64,000 nt of DNA from Nitrospirota bacterium (GTDB taxonomy: Bacteria > Nitrospirota > JACRHL01). Below, piece after piece: positions 10,475-19,752 of the stretch. The stretch is taken from contig JAOUMB010000002.1 in NCBI GenBank assembly GCA_029881725.1, positions 43,398-107,397 of the forward strand, given 5' to 3'. Every line of letters begins with the position of its first letter. Position 1 is the first letter of the stretch. A model generated the notes under the pieces. It ran no database searches and was not told the origin of the DNA. It was given only the letters and a program-made list of their open reading frames with translations. The position numbers and the translations under genes are program-made.

Positions 10475-12505
10475 TTATCCGGCCAGCGCCGCGCGGATCG
10501 CCGCCAGCAGCTCCGGCACCCGAAACGGTTTGGTGAGGTAGGTGGCAAACCCCTCCCGAAGGCCCCGTTCGACCTCCCGCGGCATGCTGTCGGCGCTCAC
10601 CGCAATCACCGGCACCTTCCGGGTGCCGGGGGCATCCCGCAGCAACCTGAGGGCCTGAAACCCGTCGATGCCGGGCAGGTTGATGTCCATCAGGATCAGG
10701 TCCGGATGCCGGGATTCAGCCATCACCAACCCCAGTTCCGCCGTTTGCGCGGAGATCAGTTCGATATCCACCTCCTTGCGGAGGATTTCCTCCATCAGCC
10801 GCAGGTTGGCCGGGTTGTCCTCGATATACAGCACCAGTCGGGCATGGACTTCAGGCGCTTCCCGTTTGGCTTCCGGTTGTGACTGTGGCTGGGGATCGTC
10901 CGGGTCCGGTGCCAGATCGAACACCACGGACCGGACGTCTTTTCGAGGAAGGTCGTCATGCACCGGAAGGCTGAACCAGAAGCTGCTGCCTTCGCCCTCG
11001 GTGCTGAAAAACCCCATGCGGCCGTCCATCAGTTCCACCAGCTTGCGGGTGATAACCAGCCCGATGCCGGTACCCTCCACGTCCCCGGCATCGGCCCCCA
11101 GCCGGTTGAACGGCTGGAAAAGCTCCGACTGCCGCTCGGCGGGAATCCCGCAGCCGGTATCGGCCACCGTAAAGCGCACCGCGCGCCGGTCCGGTTCCAG
11201 CCCGGCGGAAAGGGTGACCCGCCCCCCCGGCCGGTTGTATTTGATGCCGTTGGACAGCAGGTTGAGCAGCACCTGACGGAAGCGGGTGCGGTCCACTTGC
11301 AGTTGCGGCAGGCGGGCGGCGGCCGAGTTGTCGATCAGCGAAACCTCCCGTGGAGAGGCCAGGGCGCCGGCGATGGACAGGCAGTCGGCCACCACCGGCG
11401 CCGCATCCACCGCTTCCACCGACAGGTTCACCCGGCCACTTTCCACCCGGGACAGGTCCAGCACCTCGTTGATCAATTCCATCAGGTGATCGCCACCCCG
11501 CATGATGTGGCGAACGTACTCCTCCTGGGTGGGCGTCAGCGGTTCGTTCTCGATCAGTTGCAGCATCTGCGAAAAACCGATGATGGCATTCATGGGGGTG
11601 CGCAGTTCATGGCTCATGCGCGACAGGAACTGGCTCTTGGCGCGGTTGGCGGCGTCGGCCTGGTCGCGGGCGGCCTCCAGCTTCAACATTGTCGCCGTCA
11701 GTTCAGCGGTGCGGCTGGCCACCTGGTCTTCCAGCCGGTCCCGGTGACGCTCCAGCTCGCGGTCCCGCCGCTCGATGGCCTCCAGCATGGTGTTGAAGCC
11801 GTCGGTGAGGGCGCCCACCTCGTCATTCCCCGTCCGTTCCGCGCGCAGGGTATAGTCGCCGTGATCGGTCACCTGACGGGCGGTGGCGGCCAGGTTCCGC
11901 ACCGGCCGCGCAATGATCTGCCCCAGCCAGTGCGCCAACAGCCAGGCAAATCCGAACGACCCGGCCAGCACCAGCGCGGTAATCAGCAGGTGATGGCGCA
12001 CCTCGGCCCACAGGGGGGACAGGTCGGACTGGAGATAAAGCACCCCCAGCACCTCGCCATCCAGCAGGATATCGCGGCACAGGGAATAGGTCAGCGGCCG
12101 GAAGGTGTATACCCCCTTATGGCAATCCCGGTCCGCACCGTCCCGAATTCCGGGGGGAAGCGGGACATCGGCGCCCGAGGACGGATAGCGGGCGAACAAT
12201 GCCCGCTCGTGCAGCAACACCACCGCGGTCAACACCCCCGGATCGGCCCGCAACGCCGCCAGGGTCTCGTTGGCCGCCGGGGCGTCGCGGAAGGCCACCG
12301 CCGGAGCCACTCCCAGGGCGGTGACTTCGGCCAGCGCGGACAGGTCGTCGGCCAGGATGTAACGCACGGTGGAGAGGTTGTGCAGCAGAAACACCGGGCT
12401 GCCCAGCAGCAACACCACGGTGCAGGCAAACAGGGTGATGGCCGACAGCTTGCGCGCCAACGGCAGATCGGCCAACGATGTCGAAAAGATCCGCATCCGG
12501 CTCAC
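10475..12505 (-). CDS. Hybrid sensor histidine kinase with receiver domain
   Basis: A 676-residue inner-membrane sensor. Order of parts: N-terminal helix (residues 18-42), a periplasmic domain of about 120 residues resembling CHASE8, a second helix (near 170-195), HAMP, coiled coil, HisKA with [17 protein letters not shown], HATPase with DTGCGIP and [18 protein letters not shown], then a C-terminal receiver with phospho-acceptor [13 protein letters not shown] and the conserved Lys in YLTKPF. No output domain follows, so it needs a separate phosphotransfer partner, which is not in the window. The GTG start overlaps the stop of the YfiR-like gene. The trio with the TonB receptor suggests signal transduction from the outer membrane or periplasm. 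Confidence 0.92.
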   Translation of the reverse strand: MSRMRIFSTSLADLPLARKLSAITLFACTVVLLLGSPVFLLHNLSTVRYILADDLSALAEVTALGVAPAVAFRDAPAANETLAALRADPGVLTAVVLLHERALFARYPSSGADVPLPPGIRDGADRDCHKGVYTFRPLTYSLCRDILLDGEVLGVLYLQSDLSPLWAEVRHHLLITALVLAGSFGFAWLLAHWLGQIIARPVRNLAATARQVTDHGDYTLRAERTGNDEVGALTDGFNTMLEAIERRDRELERHRDRLEDQVASRTAELTATMLKLEAARDQADAANRAKSQFLSRMSHELRTPMNAIIGFSQMLQLIENEPLTPTQEEYVRHIMRGGDHLMELINEVLDLSRVESGRVNLSVEAVDAAPVVADCLSIAGALASPREVSLIDNSAAARLPQLQVDRTRFRQVLLNLLSNGIKYNRPGGRVTLSAGLEPDRRAVRFTVADTGCGIPAERQSELFQPFNRLGADAGDVEGTGIGLVITRKLVELMDGRMGFFSTEGEGSSFWFSLPVHDDLPRKDVRSVVFDLAPDPDDPQPQSQPEAKREAPEVHARLVLYIEDNPANLRLMEEILRKEVDIELISAQTAELGLVMAESRHPDLILMDINLPGIDGFQALRLLRDAPGTRKVPVIAVSADSMPREVERGLREGFATYLTKPFRVPELLAAIRAALAG

Positions 12506-13116
12506 CTGACCTCCCGCTCCGCCAGGCCGTACACCTTCCGGGCCAGCGCCAGCAGGCGAGAACTGATGTCCAGACCGGCGCCCCGCGCCGCATGCAGGTG
12601 AATGTCAAAGCGAATCCGGCGCTCCACGGTGACCAGACCGATCATCCCGCCCCGCTCGGCGAACCGCTCCATGTCACCCACGGTCAGCAGCCCGGCCCGC
12701 TCACTGGCGCGCAGAATCGACTCCAGCCGCCCCTCCTCGGAAGCACTGACGAACAGGAGGTGACACGGGTCCAGGCCGTCGCCACGCCCAAGTTGCCGCA
12801 CCCGCAGGGGCCGACCCGCCACCTGCCGGCCGTCCAGCACGTTCAGCGCCTCTCCGAACGGGTTTTTTCCGAGCACGCACAGGGCCACCCGGTCCGCCGG
12901 TTTTCGCGGGTCGGCGGGCCACTGGACGAACTGGGCAAAGCGATACAGCAGCGCCGCCTTGAGCCGGTATTCCTCCACCGGCGACGGTTCCGGCGAAGCG
13001 GAGGCCGCCAGCGGGGGGAACGCCCCCCCCAGCAGCGTGACAAGGGCCACCACTGCCGCCGATCTCGCCAGCACGGTCACTTGTGAATTCGTTTCCGGCA
13101 ACCCCCCGCCCCTCAA
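12502..13116 (-). CDS. YfiR-family periplasmic protein
   Basis: A protein of about 204 residues with a signal peptide (VVALVTLLGGAFPPLAASA) and the YfiR/DUF4154 fold: EYRLKAALLYRFAQFVQWP after the signal, CVLGKNPFGEAL, then the later RIRFDIHLHAARGAGLDIS and SSRLLALARKVYG. In Pseudomonas, YfiR is a periplasmic repressor of a diguanylate cyclase; here the downstream gene is a hybrid kinase instead. The TTG start overlaps the TonB receptor stop; a GTG at 13080 gives a more conventional signal peptide and is an alternative. Gene order receptor-YfiR-kinase on one transcript supports a shared pathway. Confidence 0.85.
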   Translation of the reverse strand: MRGGGLPETNSQVTVLARSAAVVALVTLLGGAFPPLAASASPEPSPVEEYRLKAALLYRFAQFVQWPADPRKPADRVALCVLGKNPFGEALNVLDGRQVAGRPLRVRQLGRGDGLDPCHLLFVSASEEGRLESILRASERAGLLTVGDMERFAERGGMIGLVTVERRIRFDIHLHAARGAGLDISSRLLALARKVYGLAEREVR

Positions 13117-15167
13117 AACCGACCGGTGACGGTTGCGGAAAGGGACCGTTCCGCCGCCAACGGCGCGATGGCGGAATTAAATGGAAATTCCACGTGCCCA
13201 TCCGCCAGATTCCGCCCCACCAGCGCGAACTCCAGGTGTTTTGCAGGGTGCCACGCCAGGCGCAGATCGGCGGTGAGATACGCGTCCACCGGCACCGGAC
13301 TGCCGCCGGTCTCCACGCTCAGATCACCCACGTAGCGCAACCACAGGTCGGTGCGGACCGTGCGCGATGGATCAAAGCCAAGGCGCACCGAAAGTTGCTG
13401 TTCAGGGGTGGCGGTTTCCTCCGCCTCGGCGGCGGGGTCGCCCACCGTGCTGTGCAGGGTGAGCTTCAGCCAGGAGTAGGCGGTGCGCACCCGCATCCGG
13501 GGGGATGGCCGCCAATCGGCGGCCAGTTCGGCGCCATAGGATTCGCCGGTGAGGTTGTTGTCGAAGTACTGCGGGTACACCTGGTAGGGAGTCCCCCCAA
13601 AGGTGTCTGGAAATGGCGCGCCGGAGGTGAAACTGAGCAGGTTTTTGTAGTCGTTGAAGAACAGGGCCAGATCCACCGTAAGCGCGTCTGAGGTTCGAGC
13701 CCGGTACCCCGCCTCCCAGGCCACCAGTTCCTCGGCCACCATGCCGCCGTCACCCATGAGGGTCACCACACCGGGAGGCGCACCGGGAATGACGCTGATT
13801 GCGAGCCGCATGTCGTGATCGGAGCGCGAGGGCTGACGGATGGCGCGGGCCAGCGACGCCCACAGGGAGTGATTCCCGTTGGGCGCCCACAGCAGGCGCG
13901 CGCCGGGCTGCACCTCCACGCCGGTATAGTCGTTGTGCTCCACCTTCACCCCTGCGGTCAGGCGCAGGCCGTCCGGCGGCAGGGCGATTTCGTCCTGCAC
14001 GAATACGTTGTACAACGGGGCGGTGCGGTGGGTGGCGGTGTAGCGGATGCGCAGGTTATCGTCGATGTCGTCGGTGGTCAGGGTCGCCCCGGCGCCCCAC
14101 ACCAGGTCGTGGCGCGCGCCCGGCGAAAAGCGGTGGCGCACCTCCAGCGCGGTGTTTTGCATGGTGCCGGAGAAGGTCACGCCGTTGCGCCGGGCACTGT
14201 CGGTGTAGAACTTCAGTTCCAGATCGGAGGTGTTGGAAAAGGTACGCACCCATCTGGCCTGCAGGTTGTAGCCGTCCACCTCGTCGTCCGCGACGCGGGT
14301 GGACGAATAGGGCGGGACCAGAAACAATTCCTGCACTTTCTCGCCAAAATAGCCGTCGTAGGCGTCTCCCTGCAGGGTGAGCGCGTCACCAGGAGCCGTT
14401 TTCAGGTCCACCCGGAACCCGCCGCGCACGACCTGCTGCTCGTCCCCATAGCCGGTACCGTCCTCGCTCCGGTATCCGTCCCGCAGGTCCAGCGTGGCGT
14501 ATGCGCGATAGCTGCCGTCGTGGCCAACGGCTCCCCCCTGCCGCGCCGCCAGCCGGGCCCGGTCGATGGTCCCGCCACTGGCGGAAACGTACTGCCCGCG
14601 CGAGTCGTGGGCCGATGCGGTGATGATGTTGATCACCCCGTTGACCGCGTTGGCACCCCACAGGGTGGCGCCAGGACCACGAATGATCTCGATGCGCTCG
14701 ATGTCCTCGAAAAGGGTGTCCTGCACATCCCAGAATACGCCGGAAAATAGCGGCGTATACAGGGGGCGGCCATCCATCAGCACCAGCAGCTTGTTGGTCC
14801 ACCGGTCGGAAAAGCCGCGGGCGCTGACCACCCAGGAATTGGGGGCGATCCGGGCCACATGCAGGCCCGGCACCATGCGCAGCAGGTCCGGCAGCGTGGA
14901 GGCGCCGGAACGGCGGATATCGTCACGGGTGATCACGAACACCGCAGCGGGAACATCGGCAAGGCGGCTCGCCTTTTTCATTGGCGAAACCACCTCGATT
15001 TCCATCAGTTGTTCAATAGAAAGGTCGGTCAGGTCGTCGGGAAACTGCGCATGGGCGTGCCCCACCCCCAACAGCATTAATGCCGCGGCCAGCACGCACC
15101 GCCACCCGGCGGAACGGAGCTCCCCGCATTCCCGGCGCACCGCGCCACCCACCCACTGGAAAGACAT
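13113..15167 (-). CDS. TonB-dependent outer-membrane receptor
   Basis: A 684-residue TonB-dependent receptor with signal peptide (AAALMLLGVGHAHA). After it comes the LTDLSIEQLMEIEVVSP segment typical of one receptor subgroup. The plug domain follows (DVPAAVFVITRDDIRRSGA, IERIEIIRGPGATLWGANAV) and then a long beta-barrel ending in aromatic ...TVTGRF, the usual BamA signal. The ATG follows a GGGGGAGG ribosome-binding site. An extended -10 element (TGGTATACT) lies about 57 bases upstream. Substrate unknown. It heads an operon with a YfiR-like protein and a hybrid kinase, an arrangement that suggests signalling rather than simple uptake. Confidence 0.93.
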   Translation of the reverse strand: MSFQWVGGAVRRECGELRSAGWRCVLAAALMLLGVGHAHAQFPDDLTDLSIEQLMEIEVVSPMKKASRLADVPAAVFVITRDDIRRSGASTLPDLLRMVPGLHVARIAPNSWVVSARGFSDRWTNKLLVLMDGRPLYTPLFSGVFWDVQDTLFEDIERIEIIRGPGATLWGANAVNGVINIITASAHDSRGQYVSASGGTIDRARLAARQGGAVGHDGSYRAYATLDLRDGYRSEDGTGYGDEQQVVRGGFRVDLKTAPGDALTLQGDAYDGYFGEKVQELFLVPPYSSTRVADDEVDGYNLQARWVRTFSNTSDLELKFYTDSARRNGVTFSGTMQNTALEVRHRFSPGARHDLVWGAGATLTTDDIDDNLRIRYTATHRTAPLYNVFVQDEIALPPDGLRLTAGVKVEHNDYTGVEVQPGARLLWAPNGNHSLWASLARAIRQPSRSDHDMRLAISVIPGAPPGVVTLMGDGGMVAEELVAWEAGYRARTSDALTVDLALFFNDYKNLLSFTSGAPFPDTFGGTPYQVYPQYFDNNLTGESYGAELAADWRPSPRMRVRTAYSWLKLTLHSTVGDPAAEAEETATPEQQLSVRLGFDPSRTVRTDLWLRYVGDLSVETGGSPVPVDAYLTADLRLAWHPAKHLEFALVGRNLADGHVEFPFNSAIAPLAAERSLSATVTGRF

Positions 15168-15223
15168 CCGCCTCCCCCTTTGCCCAAACCCGCGCGCCGA
15201 TGGCCATGCCTTCGCTACCCCTC

Positions 15224-15232
15224 AGTATACCA
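15224..15232 (-). promoter_or_regulatory. Extended -10 promoter element of the TonB receptor operon
   Basis: On the minus strand TGGTATACT matches an extended -10 (TGnTATAAT type). No good -35 is seen, which is usual for extended -10 promoters. The predicted transcript starts about 50 bases before the receptor ATG. Confidence 0.45.
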
Positions 15233-15316
15233 GTACAGGCCCGGTTTGATTTTATATCGGATATGCCGGAAGGTGGGAGCCGGCGCCACGCAAGGCAGTG
15301 CGCATCCATGCCCGGA

Positions 15317-16435
15317 TCAGGACAGGCCCATTTCCCTGAGAATCAACGCGTTCACCTTGCGCACATCGAAGCGCTCCTCGGCAACCCGGCGACTTTCCCT
15401 GCCCATTTTTGGAATCAGCGACGGATCCATCAGGAACCGCTCCATCCCTTTCACCAATCCGGCCACATCGCGCGGAGGAACCAGGACTCCGGTAACCCCT
15501 TCCTCGACGGCGTCCCGGCAACCTGGGACGTCGGTTGCCACCACCGGACGCCCCATCGCCATGGCCTCCATAACCGTGACCGGAAATCCCTCCCGGTACG
15601 AGGGCAACACATAGACCGACGCGCGTTCAATGGCGGGACGGACATCCCGCATCCGTCCCAGGTATTCAATGGCCCCGGAATTCTCCCAACTGCGGACCTC
15701 TCCCTCGGAAACACCATCCGGGCCTCCGTAGTCCCATCCCACCAGAAGAAAGCGGGCATGCGGATAACGCGCGCGAAGATCGGTGGCGGCAGCGGCATAC
15801 TCGCGGATCCCCTTGGACTTGAGCAGGCGGGCAATGAGCAGAAATACCACCTCCCCTTCCGGCAGCGGCGCAGGTGTGAACCGCGTCACGTCGACGCCGA
15901 TCCCGCCGATCTGGACGGCCTTTTCCGGTTGGGTCAGGATTTTCCGTTCGACAAAGGCGCTTTGATCTTCCGGATTCAGAAAAAACACCGTGTGCACCCG
16001 CCGCAATGCCATCCGATACAGAATGGTCGCAACGCGCCCCGCCCGTCTGGCGGTACGGCCTTCGCCCACAAACGCATATCCAAGCCCCTCGATCATGGCG
16101 CAACGCGTCGGCACCTGCGCCAGCCATGCCGCCAGGGTGCCGTAAATCACCGGCTTGATCATGTACCCGAGGAAAACGTCCGGCTTGACTTGCCGGAAAA
16201 GCATAACCAATGCAATCAGGGAACGAAGGTCGTGGATCGGGTTGGTCCCGGTCCGGGACAGCGGGACTTCTCTGCAGACAGCCCCGCTTTCCGTCAACGC
16301 CCGTGCATCATCGGCAGAAAAATCCGGGGCGCAGGCAATCACTTCATGCCCGCGATGGATCAACTCGCGAATCAACGGGCCACGAAACCCGGACAGGGAC
16401 TCGGATGAGGATCCCAGAAGGAGCACCCTGCTCAT
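15317..16435 (-). CDS. Glycosyltransferase family 4 (GT-B) for surface polysaccharide
   Basis: A 372-residue cytoplasmic GT-B glycosyltransferase. The N-terminal half has the LIRELIHRGHEVIACAPD acceptor-domain start and PDVFLGYMIKPVIYG. The C-terminal half has the donor-binding EX7E region SYREGFPVTVMEAMAMGRPV followed by VVATDVPGCRDAV and VPPRD. It resembles galactosyl- or N-acetylgalactosaminyltransferases of the PglA/EpsF type, though the sugar cannot be fixed by eye. The ATG overlaps the stop of the upstream GT2 gene. It is the last gene of the polysaccharide operon. Confidence 0.88.
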   Translation of the reverse strand: MSRVLLLGSSSESLSGFRGPLIRELIHRGHEVIACAPDFSADDARALTESGAVCREVPLSRTGTNPIHDLRSLIALVMLFRQVKPDVFLGYMIKPVIYGTLAAWLAQVPTRCAMIEGLGYAFVGEGRTARRAGRVATILYRMALRRVHTVFFLNPEDQSAFVERKILTQPEKAVQIGGIGVDVTRFTPAPLPEGEVVFLLIARLLKSKGIREYAAAATDLRARYPHARFLLVGWDYGGPDGVSEGEVRSWENSGAIEYLGRMRDVRPAIERASVYVLPSYREGFPVTVMEAMAMGRPVVATDVPGCRDAVEEGVTGVLVPPRDVAGLVKGMERFLMDPSLIPKMGRESRRVAEERFDVRKVNALILREMGLS

Positions 16436-17448
16436 TTTTCGGCGACTTCAAGCTCGTTGGATATTGCATGCGGGGGACGCTCGAATCGCGCCGTCACCAC
16501 CGGAACGAACGTGGGGTCGAAGCGACGCCACCCGGCCAGCAACTGAATGAACGCACCCGTGTACATCACCAGAAAATGGGGCCCCTTTGCAATCGAAACA
16601 ACCACCACGGTTGCGATGGCCGCCAGAAGGGCCGCGCCCCACAATCCCAGCCCACCAAAGCAAGCGGCCAGGGAAACACCCAAAAAAAAGAGGAAGGGGT
16701 ACGGGTAGTATCGTAGCAGTGACAGCAGATTCCCTGAGCCGAAACGGGATGCGAGCAATTGCCCGAATCCATAAAATTTCTTCCCCAACACGCCCGATGG
16801 AACAAAGTTTCCTGTCACGGTCCTCCACGCCGGAATGCGCTCGGTAAAATGGTCGACCATCGGGGTGTCCGTGTACCGCACCGGATAACCAGCTGCCACC
16901 ATACGGGAGTAAAGGTCGATCTCTTCATGGGAAAACAAGCACGGGTTCCAATTCCCGGCGACCATGACGGCCTCCTTCCGCAGCAAAACCGCACCCCCGA
17001 AATAGGGAACCGTTCTGTTCTCGCGGAAACCACTTCCAACCAATCGATCCCGGACTTTTCCGTCTGGATAGACATCCCGAAGCCCTCCCACAAACCCGCC
17101 ATGGGACGCGACAAGATTTTCGAGCCTGGCCAGAATTGCATAAAACTCCGGGTGCAGGGTCATGTCGGCATCAAGATACAAAACCCAGGAACCAGAACCT
17201 TCCAATGTGCCGATGAACCGCCCCGCGGAAGCACACAAATTTTTCGAACCATCCAGCACCAGCACACGATCGAAGAGCCCGCGGGCGAGAGATACGGAGT
17301 TGTCCGTGGATGCGGAATCGACATAGATCGTTTCGACACCAAAAGGCAATCCACTCAATGGTTCAAGGGAGTTGACCAGCCGGTCAATACTGGCGGACTC
17401 GTTGCGACCAATCACGCACACGGTAAGTGTAACCGGGAAGAAATTCAT
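16432..17448 (-). CDS. Glycosyltransferase family 2 with C-terminal membrane region
   Basis: A 338-residue GT2 enzyme. The N-terminus has the GT-A fold start TVCVIGRNESASIDRLV, the nucleotide-binding YVDSASTDNS, and the metal-binding YLDADMTL (DXD) near residue 95. The C-terminal third has two hydrophobic helices (FLFFLGVSLAACFGGLGLWGA region and the next), so it is membrane-attached. It overlaps both neighbours by four bases (ATGA). It probably adds a sugar to the lipid-linked repeat unit; donor and acceptor are unknown. Confidence 0.85.
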   Translation of the reverse strand: MNFFPVTLTVCVIGRNESASIDRLVNSLEPLSGLPFGVETIYVDSASTDNSVSLARGLFDRVLVLDGSKNLCASAGRFIGTLEGSGSWVLYLDADMTLHPEFYAILARLENLVASHGGFVGGLRDVYPDGKVRDRLVGSGFRENRTVPYFGGAVLLRKEAVMVAGNWNPCLFSHEEIDLYSRMVAAGYPVRYTDTPMVDHFTERIPAWRTVTGNFVPSGVLGKKFYGFGQLLASRFGSGNLLSLLRYYPYPFLFFLGVSLAACFGGLGLWGAALLAAIATVVVVSIAKGPHFLVMYTGAFIQLLAGWRRFDPTFVPVVTARFERPPHAISNELEVAEK

Positions 17449-18710
17449 CGATATCGAAGCCCCCTCGGTTTAAGCACATCCAACCGAGCCAGAAAAGAAC
17501 TGAATGCCGGCAACGCCGCAACCAGCAAAATACCGTACCCAGGTATGTTGTGCCTCATGGCAGTGCCATAATTTGCAGTTCCGAGCGCCCACACAAAAGA
17601 GATCGAAACGAATATGGCGACCAGTAGCGACTGAGTCCGCCTGACCCGCGTGTTTCCCCGATACAGGGTGATTAACGCACAGGCAATCAGAAGCAGCCGG
17701 AGCATACCCTCCATTGACCCGAACAGGTCCTTTGCTGTGCGCACCCACCAGGGAAATGGCGTTACCCAGAAGTACACCATGGACTGGACTGCCGTTGCCA
17801 AAAAAACAACGGGATTCGACGAGTCCAGAAGCGGCCCATAATCTGACCTCCCACCCGCTCCCCCAAGGTCGTTTTGATATTCGCTGACAACCTGGGTGAC
17901 ATCCCCCTGTGAAAGACGTGCCACTAAAAACATGCCACTGATATCCGACGATTTTGAAACAACAACAGGCAGGGCGCTTGTGGCCAACAGCAGGCATAAC
18001 AATAGAACACTCAGATGTACGGAACGATTGCGCCGATACCGACGTTGCGAACTCACGGTCAATGGCCAGTAGGCAAGCATGGGAAGCAGCAGCACGGAAT
18101 AGATGAGCATCCCTTTATGGGTGAATCCGAAAAGAGCCGTGGAAACCGTACAGAGGAGAAGGTATTTTCCTTTCCCGGTAAAGTGGAACTGTACGGCGTA
18201 ATAGACCGAGACCAACAAAAACAGGGACTCGTACGCCTCCCGAATGGTGATCGCAGTGTTCAGCAGAACGGTTGGCCAGCAACCAAAAAGCAGAACAATC
18301 AGCCACATGTTTTGTCGATGGTCCACCAGATGACAAAGCGCAACCAGCACACAGGTCGCAAAAGTGAACGCCAGCACCGAAAGCTCATTCCCAACCAACC
18401 AGGATGACCCGAAAATGCGGTATACGACGCCTAAAAACTGTATGTAGGCCTCGGCCCCGATGGCAAGCTCAACGCTTCCCGCCTTCTGCCATTCCGTCGC
18501 ATACAGATGAAAACTGCTGGGATCGCGTTCGGTAATCCCGCGAATCTGGCCCACAAATGCCAGCCAGATCGCCACCACGTGGTGCGCGGAAACAACTGTC
18601 CACACCGCAAGCACGGTAGACCGCCTCATCCGGACCGTGTGGAACAGCAACGGGACAAAATAGGTCATCACCAGAATGATGAAACCTGTAATGTCCCCTG
18701 AGGTCAGCAT
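17445..18710 (-). CDS. Polytopic membrane protein, candidate polysaccharide polymerase (Wzy-like)
   Basis: The ORF track starts far upstream inside the previous gene; the ATG at 18710 (MLTSGDITGFIILVMTYF) gives 421 residues, though its ribosome-binding site is weak. About ten hydrophobic helices can be counted, with a loop containing ITIREAYESLF and a large extracytoplasmic loop around YQNDLGGAGGRSDYG. No glycosyltransferase motif is seen. In an operon with a Wzz-like regulator and a flippase, the missing function is the Wzy polymerase, and length and topology fit. Wzy proteins share little sequence, so this is inference from context. An EpsG-like role is also possible. Confidence 0.55.
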   Translation of the reverse strand: MLTSGDITGFIILVMTYFVPLLFHTVRMRRSTVLAVWTVVSAHHVVAIWLAFVGQIRGITERDPSSFHLYATEWQKAGSVELAIGAEAYIQFLGVVYRIFGSSWLVGNELSVLAFTFATCVLVALCHLVDHRQNMWLIVLLFGCWPTVLLNTAITIREAYESLFLLVSVYYAVQFHFTGKGKYLLLCTVSTALFGFTHKGMLIYSVLLLPMLAYWPLTVSSQRRYRRNRSVHLSVLLLCLLLATSALPVVVSKSSDISGMFLVARLSQGDVTQVVSEYQNDLGGAGGRSDYGPLLDSSNPVVFLATAVQSMVYFWVTPFPWWVRTAKDLFGSMEGMLRLLLIACALITLYRGNTRVRRTQSLLVAIFVSISFVWALGTANYGTAMRHNIPGYGILLVAALPAFSSFLARLDVLKPRGLRYR

Positions 18711-18801
18711 GCGTGTATCTGGTGCATTCTGGAGCAACCCGTGTACGCCACTGATGCGTTGACCCCCTTGGTTCCCGCCGTTCGTTCTGAAATTCGGGAA
18801 G

Positions 18802-19752
18802 TCACCTGGAAATTTCCTTCGCCAGCCGTTCAACCAACTCCCTGTCCACCGACTTGATTTTTCTGATAAACGGCAGTCTCGTCGCGCTTCGGGTACAGGC
18901 CGACAGTTTTTTGAAATATCCGGATTCAGCTCCAATTTGTGGCAGCCTCACGGGGAGCATGACCAAGAAATACATGAACAGGAACACACGAAATCTGAAA
19001 TTTTCGAACGGGGTGAAATTCCGGCTCGCGAACAGGATTCTGTTCAGCCATAAATTTGCGAAGAAAAATGGCTCATGATAGCTGTGACTCGACCCGGACC
19101 CATCCTCCATCTTTGCATCATGAAATACGGTTGTGTCCGCACAGATCGCCAGACGGTATCCGCTGCGGGTCAATCGCAACGACAACTCCATATCCTCCCC
19201 ACCAAAGAAATACGCTTCCGACCATCCTCCAATATGCGTAAAGGCGCTTGACCGAACCGCGATCACACACCCGCTGATAAAGGTTGTCTCGAACCTCCCT
19301 CTGATCGACGTCGCGGGCTGCATGGTCCCCGTATGGACACACCCCATGCGGCGTGGGCTGATATACCCTCCCGCGGTTTGAACGATTTCAGGGTTACCCG
19401 AAAAGACAACCTTCGGACCCACCGCCGCCAGTCCCTCACCACTGTCCACGAACGCGCTGGCTACTTCCGTGCGAAAATTTTCTTCCAGCATTGTGTCGTT
19501 GTTCACAAATACCAGGATGTCGCATTCCCGCTTCTGAGCTTCTTTGGCTCCCGCGTTCATACCGGCTGCAAATCCGGGATTGAAATCAGGGGGCCGGACC
19601 ACAAGAGGCTTTACCGTCACAGGGGAAAAATCGTGGGAATTATCCACTACGATGACCGTATCCTGTGGATCCGCACACCTGGTAACGCTCGCGACACACC
19701 GCTCGCTCATCGCCGAGTCCCTGAAGTGCAGGACAATAAACGCGAACCTCAT
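18802..19752 (-). CDS. Glycosyltransferase family 2, rhamnosyltransferase-like
   Basis: A 316-residue GT2 enzyme of the WbbL/rhamnosyltransferase type: AFIVLHFRDSAMSERCVAS at the N-terminus, VVDNSHDF, the NPGFAAGMNAG donor loop, the metal site FVNNDTML near residue 95, and the later GGEDMELSLRLTRSGYR motif with the catalytic acidic residues. A membrane-associating stretch (FRVFLFMYFLVMLPVRL) lies near residue 255. The ATG overlaps the methyltransferase stop by four bases. It probably transfers a deoxyhexose, but the sugar is inference. Confidence 0.85.
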   Translation of the reverse strand: MRFAFIVLHFRDSAMSERCVASVTRCADPQDTVIVVDNSHDFSPVTVKPLVVRPPDFNPGFAAGMNAGAKEAQKRECDILVFVNNDTMLEENFRTEVASAFVDSGEGLAAVGPKVVFSGNPEIVQTAGGYISPRRMGCVHTGTMQPATSIRGRFETTFISGCVIAVRSSAFTHIGGWSEAYFFGGEDMELSLRLTRSGYRLAICADTTVFHDAKMEDGSGSSHSYHEPFFFANLWLNRILFASRNFTPFENFRFRVFLFMYFLVMLPVRLPQIGAESGYFKKLSACTRSATRLPFIRKIKSVDRELVERLAKEISR

